Assembly: GCA_003481005.1 (NCBI GenBank)
Contig: QUKC01000019.1
Coordinates: 8,013 to 72,012, forward strand
DNA: 64,000 nt
Origin: Firmicutes bacterium TM09-10
GTDB taxonomy: Bacteria; Bacillota; Clostridia; Lachnospirales; Lachnospiraceae
Direction of reading: 5' to 3'
This document shows, piece after piece, positions 43,339 through 50,561 of the stretch; positions within the stretch are counted from its first letter, which is position 1, and every line of letters begins with the position of its first letter. Made by a program: the position numbers and the translations under genes. Under the pieces are notes generated by a model. It had not been told where the DNA came from. It did no database searches and saw only the letters and a list, made by a program, of their open reading frames with translations.

Positions 43339-45996
43339 ATGGAGGGGACTTTAGATTACAGATGGCAGAAAAACGGTATGGCGCTGGGGGGAATCGGCGC
43401 GGGAAGCGTGGAAATCTGCCAGAACGGAGAGCTGCGGGAATGGGACATCTGCAACATGGGCAAATGGGGAAGCCCGGATGTGCGGAAACAGAAAAAGCTA
43501 TATGATTACGACGCCCATGTGCTGCCGTTTACGGTTCGTGCCAAGCTTGCAGGAAAGGAGCCGGTTGTACGCAGACTTTGTCATGACCGGGACAACGGCG
43601 AATTTCGGTCACTGATGTATTCGTGGTACAAAGAAATCGAAAAAATCCGCTGGAATCCGAATTTCCCGGTCTGCAGGCTGCAGTATGAGGACAGCGGGCT
43701 TCCTATAAAAATTGAAGCAGAGTTTGCGTCCCCGTTTGTGCCGGGACAGGAAGCACTCGCAGGCACACCGGGTTTTTATGTGACTTTTACAATCACCAAT
43801 CCTTCCGATCAGGAAGCGGAGGTTTCGATTCTTGGTAAATTGAAAAATCCGGTCAACCGCGGGACGGAACAGAGATGTTTGAGAAATCAGCTGACGGCTG
43901 AAAAAGGCTGTGCGCAGATCGTGATGAAGAGCGATTCCAAAAAGTCGAACGCATCCAATGGAAGTCTTGCATGGAGCGTTTCCGCGGATGAGGTCAGCTG
44001 GATTTTAGGGGAATTTGCACCGTATTTTACCAATTATGTCATGCACAGCATGTTCGGCGTGACGGAGGAATCCTATCTGTTTGATTTTCAGGATACCGGA
44101 AAGCTGACAAACCTCGGGACAGAGACACTGCCGGAGTTTGGCACAGAGCTGACGGAAGAAGAAATTTCCCTGATGGATGAGCAGGAGCTGGATGCGATTT
44201 TTGAAAAGCTTTTGCAGATCGCATGCGTCAGACATCCGTATGAAAGAGTGCACCACTTTGACGAAAAGCTGCTGACGCAGCCGGAAATGAAACGGGAGTT
44301 TATCATTGCGAGCATTCGTCAGATAAAACGAATTTTTCCGGATGAAAACGGACAGGAAAACTGGGGCGATTCCACACTTTGCGGCAGCTGTAAGCTTGCA
44401 CCCGGCGAAAGAAAACAGATCCGTTTTGTGATCGGCTGGCATTTCCCGAACCATTTCGGAGATTCCGGACGCTTTGAGGGACACTGGTATGCAAAGCGTT
44501 TTGCAGATGCAGGAGAAGTCGTTGCGTATCTGAATCAGGAGCGGGAGACGATTCTTCCTGCGGCAGAAGATTTTTCCGTTTTATTAAAAAATACGAGCGT
44601 ACCGCACGAGCTTGCGGATGTGTGGTCGGATCATTTGAGCACACTGATCAAATGCTCTTGGTGGACGAAACGGGGCGAGTTCGGCATGTGGGAGGGCTAC
44701 GGCAGCTGCGGCTTCCACACGACAGATATCACTTACCAGGGTTCGTTTGGTATTCTGGCATTGTTCCCGAACCTTCAGAAAAAACAGATGGAAATGGGCG
44801 CAAAATTCCAGCGTGAGGACGGACGCGTGCACCATTTCTTTACACCGGACTTATCCGCTGTGGACGACGGCTACGACCGCGTGGACATGAACCCGCAGTT
44901 CGTGCTGCTTGTGTGCAGAGATTATCTCTGGACAGGCGACCGGGAATACCTTACACGGATGTGGCCGCATATCGAAAAGGCGATGGACAACACGCAGCTT
45001 CTGGACGGCGATAAAGATGGTCTGCCGGATCACGATACGAGAGCCAACACTTACGACGCGTGGGCAATGCAGGGAACGCCCGCTTATATCGCAAGCCTCT
45101 GGCTGGCAGCGTTAAAGGCTGCAGTGCGGATGGCACAGGATCTTGGAGAAAACGAACGCGCAGACGCGTGGAAAGAGCTGCTGGAAAAAGGCAGCATAGC
45201 TTTTGTGAAAAAGCTCTGGAACGGCAGATATTTCAGCCTCTGGGCGGACGGCGACAGGCGGGACGACTGCTGCATGACGGACCAGATCGACGGCCAGTGG
45301 TATGCGCGTCTGTTAGGGCTTGGCAATTTCCTGCCGCAGGATAAGATCGACACAGCGACAGACTGTATCCTTGCAGAAAACTTCCATCCGGAATCCGGTC
45401 TGGTCAACGCCTCTTATCCGGCGCAGGCAACCCCGACACTGTATACCTGGAAAAATGTGCAGATGGAGAGCAACTGGTCCGGCATCGAATATTCCTTCGC
45501 ATCGTTCCTGCTCGAAAACGGCAGATATGAGGAAGCCGCGCAGATCGTGGAAACGGTTGAAAGAAGGCACACGCAGAATGGCAGACGCTTCAACCACGAG
45601 GAATGTGGGGAACACTACTATCGTGCGCTGGCATCCTGGGCAGTGTTACAGTCTTTGACTGGTCTAAAGGCAGATATGCCCAGAGAAAAGCTCAGCTTTT
45701 CGCCCGCCCTGCCTGAACTCACCGCGCCGTGGTTTGTGCCGGGCGCATATGGCAAACTGAGCATTGCGGATAACAAAATCCGTATCGAATGCCTGGGCGG
45801 CAGCATGAAGTTAAAACAGCTTGGGATCCGCACCGGAATGGAAAAAGCGGTGGTGACAACTACGGGTGCGGCAGCAGAGAACGCCGCAGGCGCAGCACCC
45901 TGCGTGCAGACGCATGCGGATGGATTTTTGACGCTGGAGTTTGCGGATGGACTGGAGTTTTGCAGCGGGATGGGCGTGCAGCTTGAAGGGGAATAA
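43339..45996 (+). CDS. GH116 (GBA2-like) glycosidase
   Basis: 885 residues with an N-terminal beta-sandwich (GGIGAGSVEI, the conserved opening of the family) and an (alpha/alpha)6 catalytic domain. FGMWEGYGSCGFHTTDITYQ fits the nucleophile region and LPDHDTRANTYDAWAMQGTPAYIASLWLAA the acid/base TYDxWxMxG motif. GH116 enzymes include beta-glucosidases, beta-xylosidases and glucosylceramidases. There is no signal peptide, so it should work in the cytosol. The start at 43339 follows AGGAGG; an extra 15 residues of the longer frame are not supported. It stands alone. Confidence 0.9.
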   Translation: MEGTLDYRWQKNGMALGGIGAGSVEICQNGELREWDICNMGKWGSPDVRKQKKLYDYDAHVLPFTVRAKLAGKEPVVRRLCHDRDNGEFRSLMYSWYKEIEKIRWNPNFPVCRLQYEDSGLPIKIEAEFASPFVPGQEALAGTPGFYVTFTITNPSDQEAEVSILGKLKNPVNRGTEQRCLRNQLTAEKGCAQIVMKSDSKKSNASNGSLAWSVSADEVSWILGEFAPYFTNYVMHSMFGVTEESYLFDFQDTGKLTNLGTETLPEFGTELTEEEISLMDEQELDAIFEKLLQIACVRHPYERVHHFDEKLLTQPEMKREFIIASIRQIKRIFPDENGQENWGDSTLCGSCKLAPGERKQIRFVIGWHFPNHFGDSGRFEGHWYAKRFADAGEVVAYLNQERETILPAAEDFSVLLKNTSVPHELADVWSDHLSTLIKCSWWTKRGEFGMWEGYGSCGFHTTDITYQGSFGILALFPNLQKKQMEMGAKFQREDGRVHHFFTPDLSAVDDGYDRVDMNPQFVLLVCRDYLWTGDREYLTRMWPHIEKAMDNTQLLDGDKDGLPDHDTRANTYDAWAMQGTPAYIASLWLAALKAAVRMAQDLGENERADAWKELLEKGSIAFVKKLWNGRYFSLWADGDRRDDCCMTDQIDGQWYARLLGLGNFLPQDKIDTATDCILAENFHPESGLVNASYPAQATPTLYTWKNVQMESNWSGIEYSFASFLLENGRYEEAAQIVETVERRHTQNGRRFNHEECGEHYYRALASWAVLQSLTGLKADMPREKLSFSPALPELTAPWFVPGAYGKLSIADNKIRIECLGGSMKLKQLGIRTGMEKAVVTTTGAAAENAAGAAPCVQTHADGFLTLEFADGLEFCSGMGVQLEGE

Positions 45997-46021
45997 TTTG
46001 CAAAAGAGGAACGAAACAATA

Positions 46022-46056
46022 GCAATAGAATGCACGCTCAGCGCGCATTCTATTGT
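46022..46056. repeat. 35-bp palindromic repeat, copy 9 (variant)
   Basis: Arms intact except for G at the first base; core CACGCTCAGCGCG. The first ACAATAG is duplicated just upstream (46016-46022). It lies between the convergent GH116 and PBECR4-like genes, with no CATGAA tail. Confidence 0.9.
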
Positions 46057-46073
46057 TTTTTAGAAGAAAAAAA

Positions 46074-46607
46074 CTATTTTCTACGATAAACATAATGTTC
46101 CAGGCTAATTTTAGAATTGATTTCTGGAGGTAAAATTAAATGATGGAGATTAAGACCTTTGGCAACGTGTTTGACGGTGGAATAGAGTTCAGAGTCGATA
46201 TCTTTTTCGAAAATTGCCAGAACCTGAGAAGGAGAAGCGGTAAGCTTTTTGATATCTTCTAAAAGTGCGGAAGAGGGAACGAATACATCATTTTCCCTGC
46301 TTAGACCAAGGCAGAAATTTACACCGCCCATCACTTTATCAACGTCATTTAAGCCGAGCTTGTTTTCGATACATTTTCTGTAAAAGTTCTTGGATTGATG
46401 CTGCAGTATTTTGCCCTCTGTATTTGTCAGTTCCAATCCGGTCAGGTGTTGGTAATTTCTCTTATGAAATATGACTTCTATAAACCGAATGGAATTATCC
46501 TGTCTTTCTCTGAAAATGATAAGCAACTTCTTATGCAAAAGGTTTTGCTGATATTGCTTCGCACAATTCAGAACTCTTTTACGTGCGTCTTCTTTTGTAA
46601 ACTTCAT
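46074..46607 (-). CDS. PBECR4-like protein (putative EndoU/RelE-type nuclease domain)
   Basis: 177 residues, basic, soluble. The pattern RFIEVIFHKRNYQHLTGLEL, then NFYRKCIENKLGLNDV resembles the PBECR4 domain, one of the phage-associated barnase/EndoU/colicin E5/RelE-like nuclease families. No confirmed catalytic set can be assigned here; His and Lys/Arg in HKRNYQHLTG and FYRKC are candidates. Codon use is AT-rich relative to the flanking genes, and it is isolated between a palindromic repeat and a large non-coding region, which suggests acquisition. The function is inferred from resemblance only. Confidence 0.5.
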   Translation of the reverse strand: MKFTKEDARKRVLNCAKQYQQNLLHKKLLIIFRERQDNSIRFIEVIFHKRNYQHLTGLELTNTEGKILQHQSKNFYRKCIENKLGLNDVDKVMGGVNFCLGLSRENDVFVPSSALLEDIKKLTASPSQVLAIFEKDIDSELYSTVKHVAKGLNLHHLILPPEINSKISLEHYVYRRK

Positions 46608-46742
46608 AAATAGTTCGGAAATCCTCCATAAAGAATAACGGTTAGACTACATATACATAGATTTTCCTGAAAGATCATAAATAATAGATATGGAAAGAGA
46701 GAGCAATAGCACCATTGTACTATATACTCCCTCTTTGTGGCT

Positions 46743-46881
46743 AATTTTAATGTTGTCTGCCAACGACCGGTAAAATACCGGTAAAAATATCGGATTTTAG
46801 TGTTGTCCGCCAACGGTCAATCACAGGATTGACAAGCATATCAGATTTTAGTGTTAGCCCACTGGAAAAGCACGCTTTTCC
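46743..46881. repeat. Three-unit array: conserved 23-nt segment alternating with different hairpins
   Basis: Units begin at 46743, 46793 and 46844 (period 50-51). Each has a conserved segment (ATTTTAGTGTTGTCCGCC then AACG; the third is shortened and diverged), then a 17-18-nt hairpin, and the first two end in a conserved linker AA..ATATC. The hairpins differ in sequence: ACCGGT-AAAAT-ACCGGT, GTCAATC-ACAG-GATTGAC, GGAAAAG-CACG-CTTTTCC. The stems share no sequence yet all pair perfectly. There is no ORF in this part of the 746-bp gap. Confidence 0.75.
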
Positions 46882-47026
46882 TACTACTATTATTATAGGC
46901 AGAGCAGATTTTTATGTCAATAGAAATCATAAATCATTCCCAGATATTCTCCAAATGCGGTGCCGCAAAACATGTATTCGGTCTGACGCAAACATTTCTT
47001 TGGCAAAACGATATATCGACAGGGTG

Positions 47027-47054
47027 TTGACAAAATATAAAAAAGTGCTATAAT
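47027..47054 (+). promoter_or_regulatory. Promoter of the riboswitch-flotillin unit
   Basis: TTGACA (47027-47032), 16-bp spacer, TATAAT (47049-47054). Transcription should start near 47061, right at the aptamer. Confidence 0.88.
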
Positions 47055-47064
47055 TTATTTCAAC

Positions 47065-47183
47065 AATAAAAGGGAGTAGCCAGCACCGAGAGGTGGTTTG
47101 AAACCGTCACCCCGACAAGCAGCCAGATGAGAATTGATTTGCTGCAGATGTCCGTATTAAATGAAATGCGCGAGACTTTTATT
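47065..47183 (+). ncRNA. yybP-ykoY (Mn2+) riboswitch
   Basis: The 5' strand AATAAAAG is followed by GGGAGTAGC (47072-47080), the hallmark of this class, and the 3' side GCGAGAC is followed by CTTTTATT (47176-47183), which pairs perfectly with AATAAAAG to close P1. Internal stems CACC-GAGA-GGTG, GGTTTGAAACC and GCAG..CTGC lie between. The 3' P1 strand is also part of the following terminator, so aptamer and terminator exclude each other: Mn2+ binding should allow read-through. Confidence 0.8.
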
Positions 47184-47218
47184 GCAGCTGTCAGGCTGTA
47201 ATAGAGGCCTCGCTTTTT
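47170..47218 (+). terminator. Riboswitch-controlled terminator
   Basis: GCGAGACTTTTATTGCAGC pairs (with a few G-U pairs) with GCTGTAATAGAGGCCTCGC, followed by TTTTT. It overlaps the closing strand of the aptamer. Confidence 0.85.
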
Positions 47219-47353
47219 GTTTCATGGAAAAGGGTGTCCATAGGAAACAAAACCCTCCGGGGGAAAAGCACTTTTCCGGAAAAGTCGCCTGACAGCGACC
47301 GAAGCTATTTACTTTACGAGTCCACCGGACCGGTGGAGAAAAGGAGAAAGAGT

Positions 47354-48880
47354 ATGTTTACAGGAATTGGTTTAGGAGCTGTTGTTGCAATAATCGCAGT
47401 GATCGCGCTGCTTGGAATTATCGCTTCCGGGTATGTGAAAGCACCTCCGGACACGGCGTATATCATTTCCGGCCTGCGCAAAAAGATCATTATCGGGAAA
47501 TCGAGTATCAAGATCCCGTTTCTGGAACGTCTTGACAAGCTGAGCTTAAAGCTGATCCCCATCGATGTGAAGACAGAAGCAGCGGTGCCGACGGCGGATT
47601 ACATCAACATTCAGGTGGACGCAGCAGTTAACGTCAAGGTTTCCAGCGAGCCCGAAAAATTAAAGCAGGCAGCAGAAAACTTCCTGAATCAGAACACCCA
47701 GTATATTGCGCAGGTAGCGAGAGAGGTTCTGGAAGGCAACATGCGTGAGATCGTAGGCCGCATGCGTCTGGAGGAAATGGTCAGCGACCGTCAGAAATTC
47801 GCAGACCTGGTAAAGGAAAATGCCGAGCCTGACCTGGCTGCCATGGGTCTGGACGTTGTCAGCTTCAATGTGCAGAACTTTACGGATTCCAATGGTGTCA
47901 TTGATGACCTTGGTATCGACAACATTTCCCAGATCAAGAAAAAGGCAGCGATTGCAAAGGCTGAGGCAGAAAAAGAAATCGCGGTAGCAAAGGCGGAAGC
48001 GGATCGTCAGTCCAACGACGCGCGGATCAATTCCGAAAGAGAGATCGCCATCAAGAACAACGAGCTGGATATGCAGAAGGCAGAGCTTCAGAAAAACGCG
48101 GACAGCAAGCGGGCGGAAGCGGATGCGGCATATGAGATCCAGAAAGAGGAACAGCGAAAGACCATCGAAGTAACTGCGGCAAATGCCAACATTGCAAAAG
48201 AGGAACGTCTGGTGCTCTTAAAACAGCGTGAAGCAGAGACGATGGAAAAATCGCTGGATGCACAGGTTAAGAAAAAAGCGGAAGCTGAGAAATTCGAACG
48301 TCAGCAGAAAGCGGAAGCAGAGCTGTTTGAACGCCAGAAAGAAGCGGAAGCAAAGAAATTTGAAACGGAAAAGGCTGCAGAGGCGCAGCGTGCGAAGGCG
48401 GAAGCAGATCTGTTCTCTAAAGAACAGGAAGCCAAAGGTATCCGCATGGTCGGCGAAGCCGAAGCAGAAGCAATTCGCGCCAAAGGTGTTGCGGAGGCGG
48501 AAGCGATGGAAAAACGTGCGCAGGCTTATCAGAAATACAACAACGCGGCAATGGCGGAAATGCTCATCAAGGTGCTGCCCGATATCGCAGGCAAGATCGC
48601 AGAACCTCTGACCCAGATCGACAAGATCACGATCATCGGCGGTTCGGACGGATCAAACGGCGTGGACCAGGTAGCAGGAAACGTACCGGCAGTGATGACA
48701 AAGCTGTTTGAAACCATGAAAGAAACCGTGGGCATCGACCTTGCGGAGGTTGTAAAAGCGGGAACCTATGATGCAAAAGTGAACCGCAATATCACGATCA
48801 ACGCAGACGGAGCAAAGCAGGCAGCGGAAGTGTTGAAGCAGGAAACTGTTGCAGAAGCATCGGCGGAAATCGCAGAGTAA
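47354..48880 (+). CDS. Flotillin-family (SPFH/PHB domain) membrane protein
   Basis: 508 residues. An N-terminal hydrophobic hairpin (about 7-27, LGAVVAIIAVIALLGIIASG), an SPFH domain (VPTADYINIQVDAAVNVKV, VAREVLEGNMREIVGRM), then a very long Glu/Ala/Lys coiled coil (230-430) with many EAE repeats, and a C-terminal oligomerisation region. It matches FloT/YuaG in length and organises membrane microdomains. The start at 47354 has AAGGAG upstream; a frame extending to 47234 is not credible. No NfeD partner is adjacent. It is preceded by a Mn2+ riboswitch, which is unexpected for this protein. Confidence 0.9.
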   Translation: MFTGIGLGAVVAIIAVIALLGIIASGYVKAPPDTAYIISGLRKKIIIGKSSIKIPFLERLDKLSLKLIPIDVKTEAAVPTADYINIQVDAAVNVKVSSEPEKLKQAAENFLNQNTQYIAQVAREVLEGNMREIVGRMRLEEMVSDRQKFADLVKENAEPDLAAMGLDVVSFNVQNFTDSNGVIDDLGIDNISQIKKKAAIAKAEAEKEIAVAKAEADRQSNDARINSEREIAIKNNELDMQKAELQKNADSKRAEADAAYEIQKEEQRKTIEVTAANANIAKEERLVLLKQREAETMEKSLDAQVKKKAEAEKFERQQKAEAELFERQKEAEAKKFETEKAAEAQRAKAEADLFSKEQEAKGIRMVGEAEAEAIRAKGVAEAEAMEKRAQAYQKYNNAAMAEMLIKVLPDIAGKIAEPLTQIDKITIIGGSDGSNGVDQVAGNVPAVMTKLFETMKETVGIDLAEVVKAGTYDAKVNRNITINADGAKQAAEVLKQETVAEASAEIAE

Positions 48881-48935
48881 ACGGCTGGGATTGTATTGAA
48901 AAATTGATTCAATTGCTAAAAGTTCTATAACAGAA

Positions 48936-48979
48936 AATCCCGGCAAAGCCCCTGAAAAAGGCTCTGCCGGGATTTTTTT
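48936..48979. terminator. Bidirectional terminator between flotillin and MATE genes
   Basis: AATCCCGGCA.AGCC pairs with GGCT.TGCCGGGATT, followed by TTTTTT on the plus strand and by TTTT on the minus strand. Confidence 0.88.
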
Positions 48980-48989
48980 ACAGAAGCGC

Positions 48990-50384
48990 TTATGCGTCCT
49001 TTCCCTGCCCCTGCGGCGCATTGCGCAGGGTATCCTTCTGCATCCATTTTCCACGCTTATAATAGAGGATAAACAAGATCGATGTAATGGTCCAGGTCAG
49101 TGGATAGGAAAATGCCACTGTTGCGACCTCGTGCCTGAGGGGAACGGCAATCGTGATCCAGAGGATCCTCAGGACACAGACCCCAAAGCAGGTCAGCAGC
49201 ATCGGGAAAAAGGAATCCCCGCAGCCGCGGCAGGTACCGGAAAGGATTTCGATACAGATGTAAGTGATGTAGGCGGGAGAAACTACACGCATCATGCCGA
49301 TGCAGATGTTGATGACATTGGCATCGCGTGTAAATAAAAGCAGGATCGTTCCGCCGAAATTCAAAACAATAAAGCTGAGGAAAAGGCTGGTCACGGCAGC
49401 AAGACCGAGACAGATGCGGACACTTTTTTTGATACGGTCGTATTTTCCGGCGCCGAAATTCTGCCCGGCGAAGGTCGTGATGGAAACACCGTAAGCACCC
49501 ATAATCATCCAGAAAATACTGTCCACTTTTCCGTAAGCGGTCCAGGCGGCGATCGTGTCGGTTCCGAAGGAGTTGATAGAAGACTGGATCAACAGGTTGG
49601 AAATGGAATACATTGCGGACTGCAGACCGGCAGGCAGACCGATTTTGATGATATCAAATAAAAGATCGCGGTGGAACCGGATTTTGGAAACGATCAGGCG
49701 ATAGGAATCCTGTGTGCGCAGCAGGGCGATCAGTGTCAGGATCGCGGAGAAAAACTGGGACGCAATCGTCGCAATTGCAGCTCCGGAAACACCCATGCCG
49801 AGCACGGCGACAAATAAAAGGTCGAGCACAATGTTGACCAGACAGGAAGCGATCAGAAAATAGAGCGGTCGTTTGGAATCGCCCACAGCGCGCAGGATAC
49901 CGGAGCCCATGTTGTAGATCATGGACGGAATCGTGCCGAGATAATAAATTTTCATATAAGTCAGAGAGAGGGAAAGGATGTCGTCCGGCGTTCCCATCGC
50001 AGTCAGGGCAAAGCGTGCGGAAACAAGACCGAGCAGCATAATGACAACGCCCCCTGCAATGGCCAGTGCAATAGCGGTATGAACGGAATCCCTGACCCTG
50101 CGCCTGTTGTCTGCGCCGTAATACTGGGAAATGATAACGGTTGCACCGGAAGAAAGTCCGACGAAAAAGCCGACGAGCAGGTTGATAATGGTGGAAGCAG
50201 AGCCTCCAACGGAGGCAAGGGCTTCCTTGCCGACAAAGTTGCCGACGATGATGGCGTCCGCAGTGTTATAGAGCTGCTGAAAAAAGGTTCCAAATAAAAT
50301 CGGGAAAAAGAAAATCAGAAGCTGTTTCCAGATGACTCCCTCTGTGATCTGATTTGTTGTGCTTTGTGCTGCCTGTTTACTCAT
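48990..50384 (-). CDS. MATE-family efflux transporter
   Basis: 464 residues, 12 membrane helices in two bundles. Typical start ILFGTFFQQLYNTADAIIVGNFVG and the matching repeat around YGVSITTFAGQNFGAGKYDRIKKS. MATE proteins expel cationic drugs and metabolites using Na+ or H+. The start at 50384 (MSKQAAQS) has GGAGGG about 12 nt upstream; the longer frame toward 50858 overlaps the histidine kinase leader and is not real. Confidence 0.92.
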   Translation of the reverse strand: MSKQAAQSTTNQITEGVIWKQLLIFFFPILFGTFFQQLYNTADAIIVGNFVGKEALASVGGSASTIINLLVGFFVGLSSGATVIISQYYGADNRRRVRDSVHTAIALAIAGGVVIMLLGLVSARFALTAMGTPDDILSLSLTYMKIYYLGTIPSMIYNMGSGILRAVGDSKRPLYFLIASCLVNIVLDLLFVAVLGMGVSGAAIATIASQFFSAILTLIALLRTQDSYRLIVSKIRFHRDLLFDIIKIGLPAGLQSAMYSISNLLIQSSINSFGTDTIAAWTAYGKVDSIFWMIMGAYGVSITTFAGQNFGAGKYDRIKKSVRICLGLAAVTSLFLSFIVLNFGGTILLLFTRDANVINICIGMMRVVSPAYITYICIEILSGTCRGCGDSFFPMLLTCFGVCVLRILWITIAVPLRHEVATVAFSYPLTWTITSILFILYYKRGKWMQKDTLRNAPQGQGKDA

Positions 50385-50561
50385 AAAGTAAAATAACCCT
50401 CCGTTTAAAAATACTACACAAAGCCAGTATAGACTTGTCTGTAAAGAAACACAAGATACTATGTAAAACATCGAAAAAATGCTATACTTAGATATCGGGG
50501 GATGGAAGCAGAAGGAAACCTGTAAAAGGCAAGCATCAGCAGAAGCTGAGAAGGGGTGGAA

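Noticed and set aside
46743..46881. CRISPR array
   Set aside because: Only three units, the variable parts are self-complementary 17-18-nt palindromes and not 30-nt spacers, the third repeat is degenerate, and no cas gene is nearby.
46904..47030. Antitoxin gene for the PBECR4-like protein
   Set aside because: No ORF with start, ribosome site and plausible composition was found on either strand of the adjacent gap.
46829..47053. 74-residue ORF on the plus strand in the large gap
   Set aside because: It spans the third array unit and the riboswitch promoter, has no ribosome site and no recognisable protein pattern.
47234..47353. N-terminal extension of flotillin
   Set aside because: The extra 40 residues lie between the riboswitch terminator and a clear ribosome site and do not resemble the family; start placed at 47354.
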